Shown piece after piece: positions 24,716 through 34,600 of a DNA stretch of 64,000 nt. Origin of the DNA: Catenuloplanes niger (GTDB lineage: Bacteria; Actinomycetota; Actinomycetes; Mycobacteriales; Micromonosporaceae). Under the pieces are notes generated by a model. The model saw nothing but the letters and a program-made list of their open reading frames with translations, made no database searches and was not told the DNA's origin. The position numbers and the translations under genes are program-made. Position 1 is the first letter of the stretch, and each line of letters begins with the position of its first letter. The stretch covers positions 9,410,501 through 9,474,500 of the forward strand of contig NZ_JAVDYC010000001.1 of the NCBI RefSeq assembly GCF_031458255.1. Reading direction: 5' to 3'.

Positions 24716-25012
24716 TCAGCGTATCGACCACCGGCCAGCGATTTCCCGGACGAGCCTCGAGCCGGAACACCGGTCAGTGCCGGCGCGCCCGGCCTCCCGG
24801 CGTGCCGCCGCCGCGGCACGGAGCGCCGGCCACAGGCGAAGGCGCCGGCCGTGGTCCGCGGCGGCCAGCACCTCGGCCAGCTCGCGCCGCTCCCCGGGCG
24901 GCACCAGCGTGACCACGATCAGCAGCGGAAGTGTCGCAGCGGCCACCTCAACCAGCAGAAAGAACACCACCAGAAGCGCCACCGCGACGAATGGCGCGAA
25001 CGTCGACATCAT
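24716..25012 (-). CDS. Small membrane protein of unknown function
   Basis: The 98-residue protein begins MMSTFAPF and has one long hydrophobic stretch (residues about 5-35) that may form a helical hairpin. A basic, Ala/Arg-rich cytoplasmic tail follows. No family was recognised. Two consecutive ATG codons follow GGAAAG. It is the second gene of an apparent five-gene operon ending in the dehydratase. Confidence 0.55.
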   Translation of the reverse strand: MMSTFAPFVAVALLVVFFLLVEVAAATLPLLIVVTLVPPGERRELAEVLAAADHGRRLRLWPALRAAAAARREAGRAGTDRCSGSRLVREIAGRWSIR

Positions 25013-25035
25013 CTTTCCGTCCCCCCAACCCTTTT

Positions 25036-25254
25036 TCAGCCACTGATCGCGGCGGCCAGCACGAATATCAACGCGGCGCCGAGCGCGAACGCCACCACGA
25101 TCGACGCCTTCATCACCTCGACGACCACGCCGACCGGCTCGAGCGCACGCCGCAGCGACCTCATCGCCACGACCAGGCACAGCACGGCAATGATCAGATA
25201 CAACGCTGGGTGTTCGGGTATCACCACCGCCGCTGGATAATAATTCGTGATCAC
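25036..25254 (-). CDS. Tiny two-helix membrane protein
   Basis: The 72-residue protein has two clear hydrophobic segments (ALYLIIAVLCLVVAM and ASIVVAFALGAALIFVLAAA) separated by a charged loop. The GTG start is preceded by an excellent GAGGAGGGG ribosome site. No known family was recognised. It is first in the operon leading to kptA and the methyltransferase, in a local dip in GC. Confidence 0.6.
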   Translation of the reverse strand: MITNYYPAAVVIPEHPALYLIIAVLCLVVAMRSLRRALEPVGVVVEVMKASIVVAFALGAALIFVLAAAISG

Positions 25255-25494
25255 GAATCCCCCTCCTCGAAACTATTCGACATTCCGAGTGTTATTCAGA
25301 TAGGTGTGAATAGCCAAGCCAAATACAGACTGCGAAACTTCGCGCACCCATACGGCCAGTTCAGCCGGGTGGTCAAACGCCAGGACGCACGCAGCCAGGT
25401 GGCTGATTTACAGACGGCACGACGGAATATTCCACGCCGCCCCGGCCCACCCGATAAGCGATTCGGGATGAATGAATAATGGTTGAATGACTCC
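25255..25494. promoter_or_regulatory. Low-GC divergent control region
   Basis: About 240 bases between the small-membrane-protein operon and the 81-residue gene are clearly lower in GC than the rest of the window. A 57-codon plus-strand frame (25305-25478) exists but has poor codon use (CGA, TTA, AAA), so it is not called. Promoters for both directions probably lie here. Confidence 0.4.
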
Positions 25495-25740
25495 ATGACA
25501 CAGATTATGGGCGGGAATCCCACCGCCGCCGCTACGGAAAGTCACACCCCGTTGCGGCTCTTGGCCTCCTCGTGCACGCAGGGGCAGTGCCCCACCGTCT
25601 ATGCGAGCAGCCCCGGCAAGGTCGTCGTGCAGGGGTACATCGTCTCGGCCGCGTCCGCCGGGATCGATGTGCCCGAGGGCGAGATGCTGGTCGAGATTCC
25701 GTCGCACCTCTTGATCGAAGCCTTTGAGAAGATGTCCTGA
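25495..25740 (+). CDS. Small Cys-containing protein paired with an XRE regulator
   Basis: The 81-residue protein has a C-x4-CPTVY core (SCTQGQCPTVYA) followed by VVVQGYIVSA and a C-terminal EMLVEIPSHLLIEAF segment. Similar small proteins with CPTVY and VVQG motifs are common in actinobacteria beside XRE genes. Their function is not established to my knowledge. It ends 6 bases before the XRE gene, so the two are co-transcribed, an arrangement reminiscent of Scr1-type toxin/antitoxin-like pairs. ATG chosen over an upstream TTG. Confidence 0.7.
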   Translation: MTQIMGGNPTAAATESHTPLRLLASSCTQGQCPTVYASSPGKVVVQGYIVSAASAGIDVPEGEMLVEIPSHLLIEAFEKMS

Positions 25741-25746
25741 CCCACC

Positions 25747-26655
25747 ATGAACGATTCCGGCCCGGAAGGGGGCGAGGTGACCGCGGAGCGCCCCCTTCCG
25801 AGCCGGGACGAATCCGTCGGCGCGGTCCTCGCGAGGCTGCGCCGGGATCGCGGACTCTCCGGCGCGAGCCTCGCCGCGATGGTCGGCATGAGCCAGCCCA
25901 AGATCTCTCGGTTGGAACGCGGCGTCGGATCGCCGAATCCCCGGGACATCGAGACCGTGGCCCGTGCGCTCGGCGCCGACGAGCATCTGGCGCGGGATCT
26001 GGCACGGCGCACGATGGTGGCGCAGAGCCAGATCGCGGACTGGCGGCCCGCACCCGACGACCTTCGGGGCCGGCAGGAGATCGTCGCGGACTGGGACTCG
26101 TCGTCGGGCACCGTCCGGGACTTCGCCGTGACCATCCTCCCGGGGATCCTGCAGACCAGTCAGTACGCGCACGCCGTCCTCGCGGCGTTCGACACGCTCA
26201 TCCACGGCCCCGGTGGCACGAGCGACGAACGGACGATCCTGTCGGCGGTCACCGCCCGGCTCAGCCGGCAGGAGGCCCTGACGGATCCCGGTAAGCGATT
26301 CCACATGGTCATAGTCGAGAACGCACTGCGCGGCCCGATGTGCACCCCGACGGAAATGCTCGGGCAACTCGCCCATCTACGTGACGTAGCCGCGTTTCCC
26401 ACGGTGACCATCGAGATCATCCCGGAGGAGGCCGTCGTCCCGGTGCCGTTCGTGCACGGCTTCACGATGTATGACGATCAGCTGCTGGTGATCGACATCT
26501 ATCACACCGGGCTGGCCTCGCGAGGTGAGCGGGACATCGGCTTCTATCGTCGCGTGTTCGACGCGATGGCGGAGCACGCGACGGACGACATCGCACCGAT
26601 CCTGGACCGGCACACCCGCCGCTTGCTCGCGCAGATCCAGCGGGACCTGGGCTGA
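25747..26655 (+). CDS. XRE-family regulator with DUF5753 (Scr1-type)
   Basis: The 302-residue protein has an N-terminal Cro/XRE helix-turn-helix (LSGASLAAMVGMSQPKISRLERG, residues about 36-58). The long DUF5753 domain follows, recognisable by LPGILQTSQYAHAVL, RLSRQEAL, FHMVIVENALR and VTIEIIPEE. These regulators are abundant in Streptomyces-like genomes (WhiJ/Scr1 group), usually next to a small partner protein, here the 81-residue gene upstream. A bidirectional terminator follows. Confidence 0.92.
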   Translation: MNDSGPEGGEVTAERPLPSRDESVGAVLARLRRDRGLSGASLAAMVGMSQPKISRLERGVGSPNPRDIETVARALGADEHLARDLARRTMVAQSQIADWRPAPDDLRGRQEIVADWDSSSGTVRDFAVTILPGILQTSQYAHAVLAAFDTLIHGPGGTSDERTILSAVTARLSRQEALTDPGKRFHMVIVENALRGPMCTPTEMLGQLAHLRDVAAFPTVTIEIIPEEAVVPVPFVHGFTMYDDQLLVIDIYHTGLASRGERDIGFYRRVFDAMAEHATDDIAPILDRHTRRLLAQIQRDLG

Positions 26656-26656
26656 C

Positions 26657-26707
26657 CCGGCCCGGCCGTCGCTCCCCTGCCGGGGCGGGGAGCGACGGCC
26701 GGGCCGG
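26657..26707. terminator. Bidirectional intrinsic terminator
   Basis: A perfect 21-bp stem (left arm 26657-26677, right arm 26687-26707) with a 9-base loop fills the gap between the convergent XRE and glycosyltransferase genes. There is no T-tract, as is common in high-GC actinobacteria. Confidence 0.8.
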
Positions 26708-26713
26708 TGCGGG

Positions 26714-28297
26714 TCAGAGGGGCACCAGGGTCCACTGCACGGTGCCGGACGGGTCGTGCCAGCTGCGGGCGCCGGGGGCCGTGACCGGTGCGTCACCGAA
26801 CGTGCTGCGCCGGACCGCGTCGGCCGCGCCCCTGGCGGAGATGAGCAGGTAGCGTGCTCCGGACTCGCGCGGCGCCGCGAGTGTCGCCGGGAAGTCCCGG
26901 TCCGGGGTGATCACGAACTGGCGGGGGTTGTCGCTGGCCAGGATGACGCCGAAGGCGTAGGCGGCGTCGGTGACCACCGCGCCGTCCGGCAGCGCCAGCC
27001 GGTCCAGGTCCGCGGCCACGGTCGCGTTCACGTCGGCGAGGGCGGCCGTGCGGGCCGCACCGGACGCGGTGAACCACTCCGACTCCTCCCGGGCCAGTTC
27101 CGGCGTGCCCAGCGTGACCAGGGCGGCCGGGATCGCGGCCGCGGCCAGTGCCAGCGGGGCGGCGTGGCGCCGGACCCGGACCGCGGCCGCCCGCCACCGC
27201 GACGCACCGTGGGCCGGCGCACCCGCCGTCGCACCGGTGGCCGCCGCGCCGGCCGGCTGCCCGCTCAGGCAGTGTCCGGCCAGCAGCACCGCCAGCGGGA
27301 TCACCGCGATGTGGAACCGCAGCCAGCCGAACGACGTGCCGCTCAGGAACGCGAGCGCGTCGAAGGCCAGCACCGAGCCGAGCACCGTGACCGGTGCGAG
27401 CACGCCCGGGGAGCGGCGCCGCCAGGCGAGGATCAGCGCCGCCACCAGCAGCACCGCCACGAACGGGGACAGGCCCAGCAGTTGCTGCCCGCCGTAGAGC
27501 GCCCGGGACGCCAGGTCGGTGCCGGTCACCGACGAGATGCCGGACGAGTTCGCCGACACCTGCGCGGAGTTGCCGTACTCGCTGGAGAACGTCGCGAACC
27601 ACTGCCCGACGATCAGCCGGCTGGCCAGCGCCCACACGGCGACCGCCAGTGCCGCCGGGAACGCCACGATCACCGCGTCCACCCGTGCGGTCGCGACCGA
27701 CCGGGTCCGCCACCAGGTCACCAGGAACACCAGCACCGGTACGGCCGCGGCCGGCGCCAGCGCCTCGTAGCGCGCCCCGTACGCCAGTCCCACCGCCAGC
27801 CCGAGCGGCACCAGCGGCGTGACCCGCGCGGTCGTCAGCCACTCCTGCAGGTGCCGCACCGCCAGCAGCAGGCACAGCAGGAAACAGGCCTCGCTCATCC
27901 CGTTCCCGGCGTAGACCACGATCATCGGGTGCAGCGCGAACGCGCCGGTCAGCAGCGCCCGCGGCACCGGTGGCACGGACGCCCGGCGCAGCACGTCGTG
28001 CACCAGCCAGACGACCGCGGCCATGAACACCGCGGACGCCAGCACCGGCAGCAGCGACTCCTGGGTCAGCGCCGGGAACACGTGCCGCAGCGGCAGGAAC
28101 GGCAGCAGCACCAGCGACGGCAGCGGGTTCCAGACGAAGCCGATCGCGGCCAGGTGCGGGTCCCGGCTGTAGAGCGTGTAGTACGCGTTCGCCACCCGGC
28201 TGGTCGAGTCGCCGGGCACCAGGTGCGAGTCCCAGAACCAGAGCGCGATCAGCAGGTAGCCGGCGAGCACCGCCAGGAACGGGAGCCTACGCGCCAT
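26714..28297 (-). CDS. Polytopic glycosyltransferase-like membrane protein (GT39/ArnT-like)
   Basis: The 527-residue protein has around ten hydrophobic segments and ends in a soluble ~130-residue extracytoplasmic domain. The first loop has PGDSTSRVANAYYTLYSRDPH, with an acidic residue in the position used by GT-C glycosyltransferases, and GNGMSEACFLL resembles the ArnT/PMT-family core. It would use a polyprenyl-phosphate sugar at the outer membrane face. It overlaps the preceding GT2 gene by 11 bases and closes the operon. Confidence 0.75.
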   Translation of the reverse strand: MARRLPFLAVLAGYLLIALWFWDSHLVPGDSTSRVANAYYTLYSRDPHLAAIGFVWNPLPSLVLLPFLPLRHVFPALTQESLLPVLASAVFMAAVVWLVHDVLRRASVPPVPRALLTGAFALHPMIVVYAGNGMSEACFLLCLLLAVRHLQEWLTTARVTPLVPLGLAVGLAYGARYEALAPAAAVPVLVFLVTWWRTRSVATARVDAVIVAFPAALAVAVWALASRLIVGQWFATFSSEYGNSAQVSANSSGISSVTGTDLASRALYGGQQLLGLSPFVAVLLVAALILAWRRRSPGVLAPVTVLGSVLAFDALAFLSGTSFGWLRFHIAVIPLAVLLAGHCLSGQPAGAAATGATAGAPAHGASRWRAAAVRVRRHAAPLALAAAAIPAALVTLGTPELAREESEWFTASGAARTAALADVNATVAADLDRLALPDGAVVTDAAYAFGVILASDNPRQFVITPDRDFPATLAAPRESGARYLLISARGAADAVRRSTFGDAPVTAPGARSWHDPSGTVQWTLVPL

Positions 28298-29687
28298 GGG
28301 ACGACTCCAGGTGCAGTCCGTGCGTGGTCTTCTCCCAGTAGGACGGCGTGAACACCAGCTGCCACGCCGCCTTCGCCCCGGCGAGGCTCATCATCGCCCA
28401 GTACAGCGGCGACAGCAGCGCGGTGCCGAGCAGGTCCGGCCGGTCCATGGTGCGTACCGACAGCAGGTTCAGGTAGATCACGGTGGCGTTGCCGAAGACC
28501 AGGCAGGCGAGTCCGAGGTAGTAGTACGGCGCGACGAAGATCTGCTCGAGGATCGGCGGCCGGTCCAGGAACCACAGCGCGGTCGTCGCCCACAGCGCCG
28601 CGTTCAGCAGCGCGGCCAGCGGCGTGCCGCCGACGAACAGGTTCAGGCAGAGCAGCCCGCGCCAGCCCAGCTGGACCACCGTGGCCCGGGGCGCGCGCAG
28701 GTGCACCAGCCAGGTCATCAGGTAGCCCTTGTACCACCGGCTCCGCTGCTTGATCCAGTTGATGAAGTCGGAGTTCGCCTCCTCCAGCGTGACCGAGTCG
28801 AGCACGCCGACCCGGTATCCGGCGCGGGCGAGCCGCATGCCGAGGTCCGCGTCCTCGGTCACGTTGTACGGGTCCCACGCGCCCAGCTCGCGCAGTGCGG
28901 CGGCCCGGAAGTGGTTGCTGGTGCCGCCGAGCGGGATCGGCATGCGCAGCGCCACCAGCCCGGGCAGCAGCGACCGGAACCAGGACGCGTACTCCAGCGC
29001 GAACCACCGGGTGATCCGGTTCTGGTCGGTGTTGAAGTAGCCCAGCTCCGCCTGCAGGCACACGTGGGACGGGCCGAGCCGGCGCATCGCGACGACCGCG
29101 CGCCGCAGCTGCAACGGTTCCGGCACGTCCTCCGCGTCGTAGATCGTGACGAACTCGCCGCGCGCCTCCGCCAGGCCGACGTTGCACGCCTTCGGCTTGG
29201 TGCGCGGCTGCGACTCCGGCACGACCAGGATGCGCACGTGCGGCCCGGGCAGCGCCGCCGTCGCGGCCGCGATCGTCTCCGCGTCGTCCGCCTCCAGCAG
29301 CAGGATCACCTCGAGCCGCTCCACCGGGTAGTCGAGCGCGGCCAGGTTCTCCATCAGCAGCCCGATCACGCGCGGTTCCCGGTAGGCGGGCACCAGCACG
29401 GTGTAGACCGGCAGGTCGGCGGCGGCCAGCGCGTCCGCGTCGCTGACCCGCACCCGGTGCTCCCCGGTCCCGGCCGCGTAGACCAGCACCACCCGGAACA
29501 CGATCGCCGCGGTGTAGGCCAGCGTGATGAGCGCGACCACGACCTGCACCAGCAGCATCGGCCGCAGCAGCAGCCCGGTCGTCACGGCCGCGAGCAGCAC
29601 CACGAGCCCGCCCCGCTGCACCCGGCTCAGCACCACGTGCGCCGAGTGGTCCGGCCACCGCGTCCGGAGGTCGACCGGCGCGCTCAT
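28287..29687 (-). CDS. Processive family-2 glycosyltransferase
   Basis: The 466-residue protein has two N-terminal helices, a GT2 domain and three or four C-terminal helices, like cellulose-synthase and poly-GlcNAc synthases. The catalytic set is visible: EADDAET and YDAED (metal-binding Asp), TEDADLG (base) and QRSRW (QxxRW of processive enzymes). It probably polymerises or exports an envelope glycan. The start ATG overlaps the stop of the upstream gene (ATGA). Confidence 0.88.
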   Translation of the reverse strand: MSAPVDLRTRWPDHSAHVVLSRVQRGGLVVLLAAVTTGLLLRPMLLVQVVVALITLAYTAAIVFRVVLVYAAGTGEHRVRVSDADALAAADLPVYTVLVPAYREPRVIGLLMENLAALDYPVERLEVILLLEADDAETIAAATAALPGPHVRILVVPESQPRTKPKACNVGLAEARGEFVTIYDAEDVPEPLQLRRAVVAMRRLGPSHVCLQAELGYFNTDQNRITRWFALEYASWFRSLLPGLVALRMPIPLGGTSNHFRAAALRELGAWDPYNVTEDADLGMRLARAGYRVGVLDSVTLEEANSDFINWIKQRSRWYKGYLMTWLVHLRAPRATVVQLGWRGLLCLNLFVGGTPLAALLNAALWATTALWFLDRPPILEQIFVAPYYYLGLACLVFGNATVIYLNLLSVRTMDRPDLLGTALLSPLYWAMMSLAGAKAAWQLVFTPSYWEKTTHGLHLESSHGA

Positions 29688-31612
29688 TCGGGCGCCTCCA
29701 CGGACGACAGGCCGGCCGGCAGTGGCGTGCCGGCCGGCAGCGCCCGCACGCCGAGCACCACCGCGATCACCACGAGCACGACCGCCGCGACGCGCGCCCG
29801 GGGCAGGTGCTGCCGGGCCGCGACGCGCGACGACGTGGCACCGCGCGCCCACCGCACGGCCCAGACCGCGACCACGCCGGCGAGCAGCGCGTCCGTCAGG
29901 CCCGGTGGCGGCGCGACGTCGGCCACCCGTTCCAGGAACACGGGCAGAAGAGCAACCACGATCAGGGACAGCAGCGCCGGTACGATCGACCGCCCGGCCC
30001 GCCGCGCACCGATGACGCCGGCGCACACCGTCAGGCACACCACCGCGCCCAGCAGCGGCACGAGTTCCCCGGGCCGTACCGTCGACGGCAGCGGAACGGC
30101 CGCGACCAGCGGCAACAGCATCACCCAGCGCAGCCGCGCGGTGGCCCGCGTGCCGAGCAGCAGGATCGCGGCGCCGGCCAGGAACGCCACGCCCGCGACG
30201 AGGGTCAGGTCCGGCGCGACCAGGACCAGCGTGCCCGCGGAGATCAGCAGTGCGGCCGCCAGCAGCCCGTCCACCTGCCGGTCGTGCACGTCCGGCTCGT
30301 GTGAGGCGGGCCGCAGCCGCGCCACCACCAGCGCGGACGCGGCGACGAGCGGGATCAGCAGCGGCACGGTGCCACCGCGTTCCCACAGCGCGTCCCACGT
30401 CGAGGCCGCCAGCGCCGGGAACGCGACCGCGGTCAGCACGACCGCGAGCAGCAGCCGGGTCAGCGCGGCCCGGCGCACGGTCCCCGCCATGCCGCGCACG
30501 CCGGGCATCGCGAGTTCGCCGTAGACCCACCGGCTGGTGACGAGGTAGCGGACCGCGAACACGGTGCCGATCGCGATCATGTTGGCGGCCAGGTAGTGCA
30601 GCCCGCCGTACGTCACCAGCGCGTAGAGCAGTCCGACGTGGACCGGCGTCAGCGTGTTGTTGAGCAGCAGGAACCGGCCGAGGCGGCGCAGCCGGGTCCG
30701 CCGGCCGGGCGGCATCACGAGCCGGTCGATGACCAGGAAGTTCCAGCCGATCGCGACCTGCACCGCGAGCACGGCCGCGACCAGGTAGGGCAGGCCGAGC
30801 GCGAACACCCACAGCGCGGCCGAGTTGACCGCGATCCCGGACGCGCCGGCGAGCGCGAACCCGGCGATCCGCGGCCGGGACAGCCGCAGGGTGAGCAGGT
30901 GCCGCCCGAAGCGCAGGCCCTCGCGCAGCGATGCCTTGCTCTCGCCGGCGAGCCGGGACCGGAACGTGTAGGGCACCTCGACGACCCGGGAGATCCGGCC
31001 GCGGACCAGCACCTCGAGCAGGATCTTGTAGCCGTCCGGGCGCAGCGCGTCCGGTGGCACCGCGTCGCGGCGGACCGCGAAGAATCCGCTCATCGGGTCC
31101 GTGACGCCGCGCAGCCGCACCGGGAAGACGAGTTTGGCGAGCGCACCGGTGGCGCGCGAGACGAGCCGCCGGAACCGCCCGGCGAGCCCGTCCGCGCGGC
31201 CGGCGCCCCGGTAGCGGCTGGCGACGACCGCGTCCGCGTTGTCGATCTGCCCGGCCGCGAGCAGTTCCGGCACCGTCTCCGGCGGGTGCTGCAGGTCGCC
31301 GTCCATCACCACCACCCAGGGCGCGGTCGCGGCGCGGAACCCGGCGACGACCGCGCCGCCGAGCCCGCCGGCACGTTGGCCGGCCGGCCGGTGCACCAGT
31401 CGCGCGCCGGTCGCCGCGATCGCCGCGGGGGTGTCGTCGTCGCTGTCGTCCACGAAGACGATCTCCGCGGGGGTGCTGCCGAACGCGGCGCGGAGCCGGT
31501 CGACCAGCGGCCGGACGTTGCCGGCCTCGTTGCGGGTCGGCACCACGACGCTGACCGCGGGTGGCGCGGCGGTCTCGGCGGGCCTGATCCGGGTGGGCGC
31601 TATATCCGCCAT
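29684..31612 (-). CDS. Polyprenyl-phosphate glycosyltransferase with GtrA domain
   Basis: The 642-residue protein starts with a GT2 domain of DPM1 type (VSVVVPTRNEAGNV, FVDDSDDDT, VMDGDLQHPPE, PYTFRSRLAGESKAS). A GtrA-like membrane domain follows (FALAGASGIAVNSAALWVFA), then a further run of about seven hydrophobic segments not usual for GtrA fusions. It likely makes and translocates a polyprenyl-phosphate-linked sugar used by the downstream GT39-like enzyme. It is 19 bases after the dehydrogenase/PA14 gene. Confidence 0.88.
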   Translation of the reverse strand: MADIAPTRIRPAETAAPPAVSVVVPTRNEAGNVRPLVDRLRAAFGSTPAEIVFVDDSDDDTPAAIAATGARLVHRPAGQRAGGLGGAVVAGFRAATAPWVVVMDGDLQHPPETVPELLAAGQIDNADAVVASRYRGAGRADGLAGRFRRLVSRATGALAKLVFPVRLRGVTDPMSGFFAVRRDAVPPDALRPDGYKILLEVLVRGRISRVVEVPYTFRSRLAGESKASLREGLRFGRHLLTLRLSRPRIAGFALAGASGIAVNSAALWVFALGLPYLVAAVLAVQVAIGWNFLVIDRLVMPPGRRTRLRRLGRFLLLNNTLTPVHVGLLYALVTYGGLHYLAANMIAIGTVFAVRYLVTSRWVYGELAMPGVRGMAGTVRRAALTRLLLAVVLTAVAFPALAASTWDALWERGGTVPLLIPLVAASALVVARLRPASHEPDVHDRQVDGLLAAALLISAGTLVLVAPDLTLVAGVAFLAGAAILLLGTRATARLRWVMLLPLVAAVPLPSTVRPGELVPLLGAVVCLTVCAGVIGARRAGRSIVPALLSLIVVALLPVFLERVADVAPPPGLTDALLAGVVAVWAVRWARGATSSRVAARQHLPRARVAAVVLVVIAVVLGVRALPAGTPLPAGLSSVEAPE

Positions 31613-31631
31613 GACCGGTGTGTCCTCCCTG

Positions 31632-34600
31632 TTAGCTGCGTATCTGGACGAACCGGGCGAGTGCGCCCCCGACGCGCTCGTAGTACTCGACGGCCACGGT
31701 GTGCTCGCCCGCGGTGAGCGGGACGTCGGTGGTGAACGTGGTGGGTCCGTGGTCGGACCAGCCGTCGATCACGATCACGCCGTCGACCAGCACCCGGACG
31801 CCGTCGTCCCCGGTGACGGTCATCCGGTGGGTGCCGGCCGGGTAGGCGGCGGTGCGGGTCCAGCGGGCGGAGAACCCGTCCGCCGGGACGTCCGGGTGCG
31901 GTGCGCCGTCGCCCCAGTCGAAGTCGACCGCGTCGTCGTCGCGGGTCACCAGCGGCGGGCCGGCGAGGTCCGGGTTGCCGAAGTAGGACGCGGTCCAGCC
32001 GCCGGCCGGCCCGGCGTCCGCGACGCGCCGGTAGCCGAACCGGGCGAGCGCGCCGCCGCCGTCCTCGTAGTACTCGACGCGGATCTCGTGCGGGCCGGCC
32101 GCCAGCGCCCGGTCGGCGCTGAACGTCGCGTTCTGGTTGACCCACCGGTCCACGACCGGCACACCGTCCACGAACACCCGGATGCCGTCGTCGCTCGCGC
32201 CGCTGAACCGGTAGACACCGGCCGGCAGCGTGTCCGTGCGCGTCCACCGCGCCACGAACCCGTCCGGCGTGATCGCCGGGTCCGGCGACCCACCGCCCCA
32301 GTCCGCGTCGACGGCCGGCTCCGCACGAGCCAGATCAGGAGCGGTCGTGGGTACGGCCGGCGGGCGCCCGGGCGCGTTCCAGTACTCCGCCGCGTAGTCC
32401 GGTGGGTCCGCCGCGTCCGCGGTCTGCCGCCAGGACAGTGCCGCGACCGCGTCGCCGCCGTTCTCGTAGTAGTCCAGCTCGACCGTGTGCGGCCCGCCCC
32501 CGACCACCGTGGTCGCGGTGTGCGCGGTGGCGCCGCTGTCCGCCCACGCGTCGATCAGGCGTTGCCCGTCCACGGTGAGCCGGACGCCGTCGTCCGCGGT
32601 CACGGTGAACTCGTACTCGCCGGGTGCGAGGCTGACCGTGCGCGTCCACCGGGCCGCGAAGTGGTCGGCGGAGATCGCCGGGTCCGGCGAGCCGCCTGCC
32701 CAGTCGTGGTCGACCGCGGGTTCCGTCCTGGTCAGCGCGGGTGACGCGACCGGGATCGTGGGCGCGCTGCCGGTGCCGGGTGTGTTCCAGTACCGCGCGG
32801 TGAAGTGCGCGTCCGGCTGGTCGGTGGTGGCGGTCCAGCCGAGCGTGGCGACCGCGTCGCCGCCCTCGTCGTAGTACTCCATCGTGATCGTGTGGGTGCC
32901 CGCGCCGAGGTCGCCGACCCAGTCGTGCGCGGTCCCGGACTGGCCCTGCCACCGGTCCAGCACCAGCTCGCGGTCGATGTAGAGCCGCACGCCGTCGTCG
33001 GTGACCGTGGTGAACCGGTACCGGCCGGCCGCGAAGTACTGCCGTTTCGTCCACCGGGCGGAGAACCCGTCCGCGACGACGCCGGGAGCGGGCGGGTCCG
33101 CGCCCCAGACGAAGTCGACGGCCGGGTCGGACCGGCTCAGCACCGGCGTACCGGCGAGGGTCCGGTTGTTGAAGAACGCGGCCGTGAAGTCCGGCGAGGG
33201 CGCGTAGGTGGCGGTGTGGACCGACGGGCCGTCCGCCGTGGTGATCGGATGGCGGATCGCACCGCCGTCGGACCAGCCGGTGAAGTGGTGGACCGTGCCG
33301 TCCGCCGCGACCGCGGTCGGCGGCGCGTAGATCTCCCGCTGGAACCCGGCCACGCCGAGCACCCGGTGCGGCGTGCTCACCGGGACGCCGTCGAGGTGGA
33401 CGGCCAGCCCCGGCGGGTCGGTGGTGATCGTCAGCGGCGCCGTGACGGGCCGGATCTCGATCGTGGCGGACGTGCTGAGCCCGTTGGCGTCGGTGGCGGT
33501 CACCGTGATGCCGTACCAGGTGTCTGCGGACGACTCGCCGGTCACCGGCACGGTGAACGATCCCGCGCGGCCGGTCAGCGGCCCGGCGAACGGGTGCGTG
33601 TGGGTGCCGTGGTGCAGCAGCACCGTGGTCCGGATGTCGTTGTCGTCCAGGTCGAAGCCGGCCCCGTCGGTGGCGAACGCGTTGTAGGTGATCACGTCGC
33701 CGGCGCGGTACCGGGACTCGTCCGCCGGCACCGCGATCGTGACGGCCGGCGGGATCCCGACCTGGATCATGATCGGCACGGCCTGCGCGGTGTGCCCCCG
33801 CCCGTCGTCGACGGTGAGCGTGACCGGGTAGACGCCGGTGTCCGGGTAGCTCTTGACCGGTGCCGGATCCGTGCTGGTGGTCCCGTCGCCGAAGTCCCAG
33901 GCGTAGCCGACCGGGTCGCCGTCCGGGTCCGTGCTGCCGGTGCCGTCGAAGTGGACGGTCAGCGGGCCGGTGCCCTTGGTGACGTCCGCGGTGGCGACCG
34001 CGCTCGGCGAGTGGTTCCCCAGCTCGTACCCGATCCGGTAGAGCCGCCCGGGAATGTAGGTCAGGTAGTACAGCGACCCGTCCGGCGCCTCCTTGATGTC
34101 CACCACGCTGCCCGCGACCGGGTCGAAGTCGTGGACGGCCGTGACGGTCCCGGCCGCGTCCAGTTCGGCCCGGCGGATGAAGCCCTTCGCGTAGTCGCCG
34201 AAGAACAGGTTCCCCCGGTACGCCTCGGGCAGCCGGGTGCCGCGGTAGACCGGCCCGCCGGTGACGGCCGCGCTCTCCCCGTCGTGCGGATAGACGTGGA
34301 CCGGATCGGTGAACCCGGCGCAGTCCGCCGTGCAGAAGCCCTCCCTGAGCGGCCAGCCGTAGTTGCCGCCGCGGACGATCCGGTTCACCTCCTCCCAGGT
34401 GAAGTCGCCGACGTCGCCGCCGTACAGCGCGCCGGTCGCGGCGTCGAACTGGAAGCGCCAGGGGTTGCGGAACCCGTACGCCCAGATCGCCTGTTCCGTC
34501 CCGGGCCGGCCGTAGAACGGGTTGTCGGCCGGGATCGTGCCGTCCCGGTTGATCCGCAGGAGCTTGCCGTGCGGGTTCGTCAGCAGTTGCGCGTTGCTGG

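Noticed and set aside
25305..25478. 57-codon plus-strand frame in the low-GC spacer
   Set aside because: Codon use is unlike real genes here and there is no ribosome site or family match.
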